Shown: in pieces, positions 26,525 to 34,109 of the stretch
Layout of the letters: each line of letters begins with the position of its first letter
Numbering within the stretch: the stretch's first letter is position 1
The notes under the pieces: model-generated
The model's database searches: none
Told to the model about the DNA's origin: nothing
Seen by the model: the letters and a program-made list of their open reading frames with translations, nothing else
Program-made: the position numbers and the translations under genes
Source of the DNA: Klebsiella pneumoniae
Lineage (GTDB): Bacteria; Myxococcota_A; UBA796; GCA-2862545
DNA length: 64,000 nt
Assembly (NCBI GenBank): GCA_945861065.1
Contig: CAMASI010000009.1
Location: forward strand, 1 to 64,000
Direction: 5' to 3'

Positions 26525-27175
26525 ATGCTTGAGATCTTCCAACACAGTCAGTTCTTATACGGCGTGGCTGTCTGTGCCGTCGTGGCGTTGTTGATCGCCG
26601 GAGAGCGCGCGTTTTTTCTCGGCTTTCGGGCCCACATCGCACCCGAGCCGTTTTTCGCGCAGGTACAGCGGCTGGTGCTCGAAGGGCGAATCGATCAAGC
26701 GGTCCGATACTGCGCAGCGGAGCCCTATGCCCCACTCGCAAACGTGGTGAGGGCCGCGCTCCTGCATGCGGATGCGAGCCGTGAAGACATGGCACTTGCG
26801 GTGGAGCAGGCGGCGCTTGATGCGGTTCCCGCGGTGCAGCGTCGGGTGGCCTACCTGGCGACCATCGCCAACGTCGTGACGTTGATCGGCCTGTTGGGCA
26901 CGATCTACGGCTTGATTACGGCCTTTGACGCTGTGTCGGGAGCGAATCCGGAAGAAAAGCAGAACCTGTTGGCGCACGGCATTGCGATCGCCATGTACAC
27001 GACAGCTGGCGGTATTGCCGTAGCGATCCCCTGTCTGATCGCCTACGCGATGCTCGTTCAGCGTGGAAACGCCATCCTTGACGACACGGACCGGTTCGGC
27101 ACGCGTATGCTGCTGCTGCTGCGCGCCCGTTCGGCTCAGGTCCCCGAACCAGCGCCTGGGGTCGCCCAGCCGTGA
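26525..27175 (+). CDS. ExbB/TolQ/MotA-family proton channel protein
   Basis: This 216-residue inner-membrane protein has the family layout: one N-terminal membrane helix (about residues 12-32), a cytoplasmic loop with helices, then two C-terminal helices. The conserved blocks are LATIANVVTLIGLLGTIYGLITAF and MYTTAGGIAVAIPCLIAYAML. With ExbD it forms a proton-driven motor that energises outer-membrane or wall-linked processes. ATG 26525 is preferred over GTG 26519 because GGAG ends six bases before it. It lies 47 bp after pbpC and overlaps the first exbD by GTGA. Confidence 0.9.
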   Translation: MLEIFQHSQFLYGVAVCAVVALLIAGERAFFLGFRAHIAPEPFFAQVQRLVLEGRIDQAVRYCAAEPYAPLANVVRAALLHADASREDMALAVEQAALDAVPAVQRRVAYLATIANVVTLIGLLGTIYGLITAFDAVSGANPEEKQNLLAHGIAIAMYTTAGGIAVAIPCLIAYAMLVQRGNAILDDTDRFGTRMLLLLRARSAQVPEPAPGVAQP

Positions 27176-27639
27176 GGACAAGCCGCCGGCCGTTCGTGGA
27201 AGAGCCCTCGCTGAACCTGATCCCGATGTTGGATATGGTCTCGCTGCTCATCCAAATGTTGTTGCTCAACGCGCACTTCGGGTCGATCGTCGTGCTTCCA
27301 ACTGCGCTTGGGCGACAAACGGCCGACGCTGCGAAGACGCTTGGTTTGACCGTTTCGGTTTCCCCATCGGGCTTCGACGTTTCTTGGGCCGAAGCTGGCG
27401 AACGTTCGTCGCGCGGTCTTCGGTGTGCGGGCGGGACCTGCGAAGGCCCGGAGTCTTACGATGCCAAAGGGTTGGCTGGCCTCGCGGCCGAAATCAAGAA
27501 GAAAAACCCAGAGGAAACTGCGGTCCAATTGTTAGTACATCCCGATGTAGCGTTCGAATGCATGGCTGTGGCGATGGACGCAACGCGGGGGCGGACGGGC
27601 AACCTTTTCCCAGACGTCGTGTTGGGAACGACGCCATGA
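27172..27639 (+). CDS. ExbD/TolR-like protein, first copy
   Basis: This 155-residue protein has a short cytoplasmic N-terminus, one membrane helix carrying the motor Asp (NLIPMLDMVSLLIQMLLLN) and a periplasmic domain. That domain has an unusual Cys pair (LRCAGGTC) and the FECMAVAMDATRG helix in the place where TolR has its later helix. It overlaps the ExbB-like gene by GTGA and the next exbD by ATGA, so the three should be made in fixed ratio. Confidence 0.85.
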   Translation: MRTSRRPFVEEPSLNLIPMLDMVSLLIQMLLLNAHFGSIVVLPTALGRQTADAAKTLGLTVSVSPSGFDVSWAEAGERSSRGLRCAGGTCEGPESYDAKGLAGLAAEIKKKNPEETAVQLLVHPDVAFECMAVAMDATRGRTGNLFPDVVLGTTP

Positions 27640-28157
27640 AACAAAGCCCATTTGCAAAAATGCGGAAACGAAGACATCAGCTGCCAGCACCCGAGTTGGC
27701 GCTCGCGGCGATGGTGGACATGATGATCAACATTCTGATCTTCTTGCTGTTCTTGTACGGTTCGGACCCGCTTTCGGTGCCATTATCCGATGAAATGCAG
27801 CTTGCACCGACCGACGCCAGCGAACAGGCGGAGGCCATTTCCGTGCCGGTTGTTGTGTCGACGAAGACCGTTTGGGTTGCGGACAAACCGATCCTTCGGC
27901 TGACTGAAAGGGGCGGCAAGGTCGCGTTGCCTGAGGGAAGCTTGCGTGACGGCGCCTTGCCGGAGCTCATTGTGTCAATCCGGGAAGGAATCGCCGCGAG
28001 GGTCGCGGCGGACGCGGAGGCGTCGACGGAACTGGTCATCCAGACCGATCGAAGAATCCCGTGGTCGGTGCTTGGCCCTGTAGTACGCAGCGGCGCGCTC
28101 GCTGGGGCAGACAGCTACCGGTTTATCGCCCGAGGGACGGGCCCCGACGCCAACTGA
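27636..28157 (+). CDS. ExbD/TolR-like protein, second copy
   Basis: This 173-residue protein has a basic N-terminus (KMRKRRHQ), a membrane helix with the conserved Asp (AAMVDMMINILIFLLFL) and a periplasmic TolR-like fold. That fold has STKTVWVADKPILRL and TELVIQTDRRIPWSVLGPVVRSGALAG, which matches the family ending better than the first copy does. Two different ExbD partners with one ExbB suggest a heteromeric stator. ATG 27636 overlaps the preceding stop; the stop is one base from the convergent cyclase gene. Confidence 0.88.
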   Translation: MKQSPFAKMRKRRHQLPAPELALAAMVDMMINILIFLLFLYGSDPLSVPLSDEMQLAPTDASEQAEAISVPVVVSTKTVWVADKPILRLTERGGKVALPEGSLRDGALPELIVSIREGIAARVAADAEASTELVIQTDRRIPWSVLGPVVRSGALAGADSYRFIARGTGPDAN

Positions 28158-28158
28158 T

Positions 28159-29373
28159 TTAGGTCGGAGGGAACGGAGCGAACGTTCGTACCCGTTCGGT
28201 CCGGCCGCGGAGGGTGAGGGGTTCCAATGGCGTCCAGCCGAGGGCGCGGTCGCCGATGCAGGCTGTGGTCGCTTCGGTCACAAGTAACGGCACGCCGGTG
28301 GATTGCGTCATGGCCTCGACGCGGGACGCGACGTTCACGTTGTCTCCCACGATGGTGTATTCGCGACGGTGTTTCGACCCAATGTGCCCGAGCACGACGA
28401 CGCCCGTATGGACGCCGATTCCGACTCTCACGGGCGACTCGCGCCGGGCCACGCGGCCCTCGTTGTGCTTTCGAAGGTCCTCAAGCATGGCAAACGCACA
28501 ATCTACCGCACGAACCGGGTGGTCAGGTTGGTCTAAGGGTGCGCCGAAGTAGGCGAGCAGCCCATCTCCCATGAATTTGTCTAGGGTTCCGCCGTGCGCG
28601 AAGATGACCTCGACCATGCGCCCGTGATGGTCATCGAGGAATCGAATCACTTCTTCTGGGCCCAACTGCTCGGCCATGGCGGTGAACCCGCGGATGTCGC
28701 AGAACAGGATGGTGACCTGACGGCTTTCCGCCTCTTCCAGCCCCGTGTCCACAAGCCGACGAGCGACCTCGGGCGAAAAGTAGCGCTGCATCCGGTCTAC
28801 GGTCACGCGGTCTTTGCCTACGCGCTCGGAAAGCGCAATCATCCGCCGAATCGCGTGCGTGGCGCCGATAGCAAACACCACAAGCACGATGGCCGACCCG
28901 CCGTAGACGCCCAGGTCTGCGTCCACGGTCAGGTCGACGGACCAGACCATGAGAACCGCCATCCCGCACCAGGCCCACAACACCCGCTCATCCCAAGTCA
29001 GCATCGCCATGAGGCCGATGAGCAAACAGATGGCGACGGCGTTGTAGGCCATTGCTACCGGGGACGAGGCGAGCGGAATGCTCGCGCCGAGTATGATTCT
29101 GACCATCCAAATGTCGAAGAACGCGGGACCCAGCGCTGACGCGAGGTCTCCGGGCAACCAGCGTGTCGCGGCACTGAGGCAAAACGCTACGCCCAAATAG
29201 GCGACGAGCAGGGGCCACTGAACGACGAAAAAGTCGTCATGGACCGGACCGAATGCCAAGATCAGCGCGAGGCCTAACCACGCTCCGATCCCGATGACCC
29301 TCAGGTGATTGAGACGCCGCGCGCCGCTGGCGCGTTCTTCGGCCACAAACCTGTCCAACTCGGAAGGGCGCAC
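28159..29373 (-). CDS. Membrane-bound class III adenylate/guanylate cyclase
   Basis: This 404-residue protein has about six transmembrane helices (residues 25-180), a short linker helix ([15 protein letters not shown]) and a cyclase catalytic domain. The two metal Asp are in [11 protein letters not shown] and [13 protein letters not shown]. The purine-selecting and transition-state residues lie in [19 protein letters not shown], where the Asp argues for ATP and the Asn/Arg pair is intact, so it should make cAMP. The linker is the signal-coupling helix seen in many bacterial membrane cyclases. GTG 29373 diverges from the ABC gene 65 bp away. Confidence 0.9.
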   Translation of the reverse strand: MRPSELDRFVAEERASGARRLNHLRVIGIGAWLGLALILAFGPVHDDFFVVQWPLLVAYLGVAFCLSAATRWLPGDLASALGPAFFDIWMVRIILGASIPLASSPVAMAYNAVAICLLIGLMAMLTWDERVLWAWCGMAVLMVWSVDLTVDADLGVYGGSAIVLVVFAIGATHAIRRMIALSERVGKDRVTVDRMQRYFSPEVARRLVDTGLEEAESRQVTILFCDIRGFTAMAEQLGPEEVIRFLDDHHGRMVEVIFAHGGTLDKFMGDGLLAYFGAPLDQPDHPVRAVDCAFAMLEDLRKHNEGRVARRESPVRVGIGVHTGVVVLGHIGSKHRREYTIVGDNVNVASRVEAMTQSTGVPLLVTEATTACIGDRALGWTPLEPLTLRGRTERVRTFAPFPPT

Positions 29374-29438
29374 GCTTGTCAGCTAAGGCGGAGGTCGGGC
29401 GACTGCTAGCCCGCGCCCAGAGTGGATAGCGCGGTCGG

Positions 29439-30941
29439 GTGTCGGAACCGCTCCTTCGAATCGACGGGCTGAACGTGCGCTGGGCGTCGGGTGCAGTTGT
29501 GCTCAGCGACGTCAAGTTGCACGTTAAAGCGGGAAAGGTGACCGCGCTGCTCGGGTCCTCCGGCGCGGGTAAGAGCACACTCGTCCGGGCGGTGCTTGGC
29601 TTGATTCCGGCAAGCGCTTCCGTGACGGGCAGTTTCGAGTGGAAGGGCAAGCCGATTCGCGACCCGGCGACGCTTCGCGGACGCGAGATCGGGCTGGTCT
29701 ACGCTGAACCGCTGGACGCGCTTCTTCCGCGGCAGACAGTGCAAGACCACGTCGCTGAAGTGGTCTCGTTTCATCGCGGTTTGCCTTGGCCAGAGGCCGT
29801 TGCTCAGGCCAAAACGCGGCTGGCCGACGTTGGCTTTCCGGCTGAGTTGGCCGAGCGGCTGCCTCACCAGCTGTCCGGCGGGCAGCGGCAGCGCGTGTTG
29901 TTGGCGGGTGCCCTCGCCGCGGATCCGCAGTTGCTCTTGGCCGACGAGCCTACGGCGTCGCTGGATCCGGCGAGCGCGAGGGCCGTCCTGGCGCATCTCC
30001 GTGATCGAACCGTTGCAAACAACGCTGCCGTGTTGTGGATTTGCCACGACTCGTTGCTTGTCAAGCAATTTGCCGACCGATTTGCCGTCCTTCATGACGG
30101 TCGAATCGTAGAGGAGGACGCTGTCGAGCGGTTTGCGGGCCCCGAATCCCCGCGGTCGTTCGTAGGGTGGAAGGCGGGGGCAGACCTGGGCGTCGCCCGT
30201 CCGAAAGCCGCGGGCGCCCCATTGTTGACCGTCAGCCATCTCACAGTGGACCACCCAGCGCCTAAAGGGTCGACAATTGCGGTGAAGCCGGTGCGCGCGG
30301 TTCACGACGTGTCTTTCGCGCTTCCCGAGGGGGGAACCCTTGGCGTGACGGGGGCGAGTGGCAGCGGCAAGAGCACGCTGTGTCGCGCATTGTTGAGGCT
30401 CATTTCGCCCACCCACGGACAGATGCGGCTTGGCGACCTCGATTGGGGCACGATTTCCGGTGAAACGCTGCGTAAGGCCCGCCGTCGCGTGCAACTGGTC
30501 CAGCAGGACCCGGGCAGCGCGCTGACGCCGTTTCGCACCGTCGGAAGTGTGCTTGTTGAGGCGATGGCGGCTCACGGCCTGTTCAGCCCGCCCGACAGGA
30601 CAAAACGTGCGCTGACGTTGCTGCAGGAAGTCGGGCTCGACGCCGACACGGCAGCGCGTTTGCCCAACACCTTGTCGGCCGGGCAGAAGCAACGGGTTTC
30701 GCTCGCTCGTGCGCTTGCGGTTGATCCGGATCTGCTGGTGCTCGACGAATGGACAAGCGCACTCGACGCCGAGGTCGCCGCGATTCTGATCCATCATCTG
30801 CGCGATCTCGGTGCCGCCCGGGGCCTTGCGCTCATCGTCGTCTCGCACGATCCGGCTGTCATTCGCGCAACATGTGATCGTGTGATCGTCCTGGACGCGG
30901 GGCGCGTAGTAGGGGAGCGGCAGTTGGAGTGTCCCACTTGA
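29439..30941 (+). CDS. Tandem-ATPase ABC protein (oligopeptide-transporter type)
   Basis: This 500-residue cytoplasmic protein has two complete nucleotide-binding domains. The first has Walker A GSSGAGKST (about 34-42), signature LSGGQRQR and Walker B LLLADEPTASLD. The second has GASGSGKST (about 304-312), signature LSAGQKQR and LLVLDEWTSALD. Arrangement and motifs match fused DppD-DppF/YejF-like importer ATPases. No permease or binding-protein gene is beside it, so it must pair with proteins encoded elsewhere or have another role. The 3' end overlaps the cyclase gene by 13 bp, indicating one transcript. Confidence 0.85.
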   Translation: MSEPLLRIDGLNVRWASGAVVLSDVKLHVKAGKVTALLGSSGAGKSTLVRAVLGLIPASASVTGSFEWKGKPIRDPATLRGREIGLVYAEPLDALLPRQTVQDHVAEVVSFHRGLPWPEAVAQAKTRLADVGFPAELAERLPHQLSGGQRQRVLLAGALAADPQLLLADEPTASLDPASARAVLAHLRDRTVANNAAVLWICHDSLLVKQFADRFAVLHDGRIVEEDAVERFAGPESPRSFVGWKAGADLGVARPKAAGAPLLTVSHLTVDHPAPKGSTIAVKPVRAVHDVSFALPEGGTLGVTGASGSGKSTLCRALLRLISPTHGQMRLGDLDWGTISGETLRKARRRVQLVQQDPGSALTPFRTVGSVLVEAMAAHGLFSPPDRTKRALTLLQEVGLDADTAARLPNTLSAGQKQRVSLARALAVDPDLLVLDEWTSALDAEVAAILIHHLRDLGAARGLALIVVSHDPAVIRATCDRVIVLDAGRVVGERQLECPT

Positions 30942-32710
30942 GCGGCATCGCTGTGCGTGGAAGGCCAGCCAATGCGTCAGCAGCATGGGCCCTTGTCGGT
31001 GACACCGACGGCATGAATCGAACCGCTGGCAACGGGATCGTGCACGACCTGCGTATGGAGCCGGATGGTGCGGGAGGGTTGCGCGTTGTGGGTGCCATGG
31101 AAGGTCCGCTCGGCACCCGAATGCCTTTTGAGGAGGATGAGAGTAGCTGGGTGTCAGGCCGCTTCTTTCGCCAGGGGCGGCGTTTTGAGGGGCCGATCGT
31201 TCGGCGCAGCCTGTACGAGGCCGTGCTTGAACCCACCTCGGACGGTGCTGTCCCGAGGCTTACCCTCGATTTGGAGCCGTCCAACGCGCTGGCCATTCCC
31301 GCCGTCGCCCTTAGGCTTCGTCAGATCGCGGCTCGGTGGCAACGTGCGGTGGACGACCTGCCGCCCCCTGGTGGCGCGCCTGTACCTTCGATCCGCAATT
31401 TGCCTCCGCTCGCCCGAGACTCCTGGGAACGGTGGAGTCGAATCGTCGCCGCCGAAGTCGCCGACGCAACTTGGCAACACCTTTGTACCGCCTCGATTCT
31501 CGACCTTCAGCGGATGCGTCCGTGGTCGCTCGCGGATCGGTGGGCGCTGCCTCGGACAGAGGTCCTGTCGGGTTTGCTTCGTGGTGTTGAAGCCGGGATG
31601 GTGGAGTTGTATTGGTCCGTCCGATGCGGACGTTGCCACGGCCAGGTGGCCGCTACCAAGGTGCTTTCCGACGTCGCTGACCATGCCGCGTGCCCATCCT
31701 GTCGAATCGGCTTCGAGGTCGACCTCGGCACCAATGTCGAGGTCATGTTCGCCCCGCACCCCGGTATCGTTCCTCGCGTGAATGAGACGTTTTGCACCTT
31801 GTTCCCGGTAGGGGCCCCTGAGATTCACGGTGCATTCGTGATGCCGCCGGGTGCGTCGATCGACGAGACTCTGGCGCTTGGCCCCGGACGCTGGCGGATT
31901 GGTTCAGGCGGCGAAGGGGCCGATGTGGACGTCACGGTTGCTCCTGGGGGCACGGACCAGGTGGAATGGACGCCCGAGGCCCGTGGCGCCGTCGTGCTGG
32001 CGCCTGGAAAACAGCGCCTTCAGGCCTCGAATCCGAGTGGCGCGCGTCACCGACTGCAGGTCATCCGCGAGGCGCCTGACACCGAAGACCGAGTGGTCGC
32101 CGCGACACTGACGACACTTCCGGAATTCCGGCGCCGGATGTCGCACCAGGTCTTGTCGCCAGACACCCGCGTTTCCAGCCGCCGCGTTGCGCTGATTTTC
32201 ACGGACCTTTCGGGTTCGACGGCGCTGTACGATGCGCTCGGAGACGCGCTCGCGTGGGCCATGGTTCGCGATCACTTCGCGCTGTTGCGAAGCGCCATAG
32301 AAGACCACGGCGGCCATGTGGTCAAGACGGCCGGCGACGCGGTGATGGCGGCCTTCGACAACGCGCTGCCTGCGCTCCAAGCTGGTGTGCGCATGCAGCG
32401 CGACTTTTCGGCTTGGGTCGGCACGAGAGGGTTGCCTGAACCTGTGGGCCTCAAGGTTGGGGTGCATGTGGGACCCGCGCTCGTTGTCCATAGCGACGCT
32501 TGGGGGCTGGATTGGTTCGGGCAGACCGTGAATATTGCGGCTCGCGTCCAGGGTACCGCTGTAGGCGGTGAGGTCGTTTGGAGCGACGAAGTTCGGGAGG
32601 CGCCTGGCGTATCAGCGTGGCTAGAGGCCAACGACATCAGGCCTGGCTCGACCACTGCCAGCCTCAAGGGCGTCGCGGAGGCAAGACTTTTGTGGCGGTG
32701 GGCGCCCTAG
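30929..32710 (+). CDS. Class III adenylate cyclase with DUF5939-like sensor region
   Basis: This 593-residue soluble protein has its cyclase domain at about residues 410-590: LIFTDLSGSTALYDALGD with the first metal Asp, HGGHVVKTAGDAVMAAF with the second, and WFGQTVNIAARVQ with the Asn/Arg pair. Ahead lie an AraC-like helical stretch, a four-Cys zinc-ribbon-like motif (CGRCHGQ...CPSCRIGFEVD, about residues 232-262), and beta-rich segments matching the DUF5939 type of cyclase partner region. It lacks membrane helices. GTG 30929 has GGAG just upstream and lies inside the ABC gene. The pair suggests that ATP-driven transport or its signal feeds cAMP output. Confidence 0.82.
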   Translation: MSHLSGIAVRGRPANASAAWALVGDTDGMNRTAGNGIVHDLRMEPDGAGGLRVVGAMEGPLGTRMPFEEDESSWVSGRFFRQGRRFEGPIVRRSLYEAVLEPTSDGAVPRLTLDLEPSNALAIPAVALRLRQIAARWQRAVDDLPPPGGAPVPSIRNLPPLARDSWERWSRIVAAEVADATWQHLCTASILDLQRMRPWSLADRWALPRTEVLSGLLRGVEAGMVELYWSVRCGRCHGQVAATKVLSDVADHAACPSCRIGFEVDLGTNVEVMFAPHPGIVPRVNETFCTLFPVGAPEIHGAFVMPPGASIDETLALGPGRWRIGSGGEGADVDVTVAPGGTDQVEWTPEARGAVVLAPGKQRLQASNPSGARHRLQVIREAPDTEDRVVAATLTTLPEFRRRMSHQVLSPDTRVSSRRVALIFTDLSGSTALYDALGDALAWAMVRDHFALLRSAIEDHGGHVVKTAGDAVMAAFDNALPALQAGVRMQRDFSAWVGTRGLPEPVGLKVGVHVGPALVVHSDAWGLDWFGQTVNIAARVQGTAVGGEVVWSDEVREAPGVSAWLEANDIRPGSTTASLKGVAEARLLWRWAP

Positions 32711-32769
32711 ACGCGTTTCTAGTTGCCTTGTCGTCGGCAAGGCACGATATTCGGCGGGCGGAGGAGAGC

Positions 32770-34051
32770 GTGTCATCCATCCTGTTGGGGCTGACGTTGG
32801 GGGCCTGTGGACCCAAGGATGGGTCTGCAGACACCACGGACTTGCCGGGCGCTACGCATGTCGCGACGGACGCGTTGTGGGATCCTCAAGCGGTTCCCGT
32901 GTTTCACTTGGAATTTGCCGATCCGAATTGGCGTGACACGCTGTGGGGCCTTGTCGTCGAAGATGACTGCCTGGACCGCGTTTATTTGCAGATGAGTTTG
33001 GTATTCGACAACCCCCTGACCGGAGAGTCGGAACAATGGGATGACGTTGGAAATCCGGTATCGCGGGCATAGCGCGCTAGATGGCCTTGAGGCGGATACC
33101 CGTGTGGGATTCAAGATGTCATTTAACGAATTCGTTTCCGGTCGCCGATTTCAGGACATGAAAAAGCTGAATCTAATGGGTACCGAAGGGGACGCATCTC
33201 TCCTGCGGGAGACTGTCGCCTACAGTCTTCTCGCAAAGATGGGTGTCGCGGCGCCATTTGTGAACTATGCCGAGGTCTACGCCGACGGTGAGTTTCTCGG
33301 CGTTTTCCCGTTGACGGAAGAGCCCGACGACGAACCGTTTCTTGAAAAACATTTCAGCGACGACACCGGCCACTTGTACCGGGTAGGTGGATACTGCGGC
33401 GGCAAAGGCACCTTTGAATATAAGGACGAGGACCCGCTGTCGTACTCAGAAACGTACGAACCGCGGGCAGATACGCTCCCGGAGCACCTTCTCGAGGATC
33501 TGGTACCGCTCACAAAATGTGTCGCCGAGATCGAGGATGCGGCCTTTGAGGCGTGCGTGGATACATGGGTCGATGTCGACTCGTTCTTTACGCTGGCGGC
33601 CGCCGACATCCTGTTTCCGGACGTCGATGGCATGATGGGGAACGGGCAGAATTTCATGATGTACCGGGATCCGGCGATAGACAAATTTGTATTCTATGCG
33701 TGGGACAAGGACCAGGCGCTTTCTACCTACAACCTCGTCGAGGACTGGTCGATCTACCGGGTCTATCCTCCTTGGGGTGAGAGTTTTTATTCGTTGCTCG
33801 GTAGTCGACTTATTGAGCTTCGGCGCCAGACTTACTGCGACAAGCTCCTTGAAGTCGCCGATTATTATGACCCGGATGTGCTCTTGCCCGAGATTGACGC
33901 CTTGGCGAAGTTCCTGGGGCCACGTGTCGAAGCGGACCCCTTCTTGGATGCAGACGACTGGTCCTATGGTGTGGAAGACGTAGTGGAAATCGTCGCCGAC
34001 CGCCACGAATCGGTGGTCGCGCTCGCCACGGTTTGCGCGCCAGCTCCTTAA
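32770..34051 (+). pseudogene. CotH-type protein kinase lipoprotein, frameshifted
   Basis: Two open frames together make one CotH-family (Fam20-like atypical kinase) protein. The first, from GTG 32770 (GGAGGAGAG just upstream), gives a lipoprotein leader SSILLGLTLGAC, an Asp/Thr tether and a beta domain ending EQWDDVG. It then runs into a stop at 33070-33072. The second frame resumes with IRYRGHSALDG at about 33052. Removing one A from the AAA at 33051-33053 restores WDDVGIRYRGHSA, the usual CotH block. Later motifs are intact: FNEF.SGRRFQDMKKLNL, LRETVAYSLLAKMG, NFMMYRDP and FVFYAWDKDQA. It lies between the cyclase and the glycosyltransferase genes. Whether the shift is real or an error is open. 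Confidence 0.8.
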
Positions 34052-34109
34052 GAACTGAAATCGTCCACAGTTGGGCCGATCCGTACACTATTCTCGCGCC
34101 GAGGGAACG

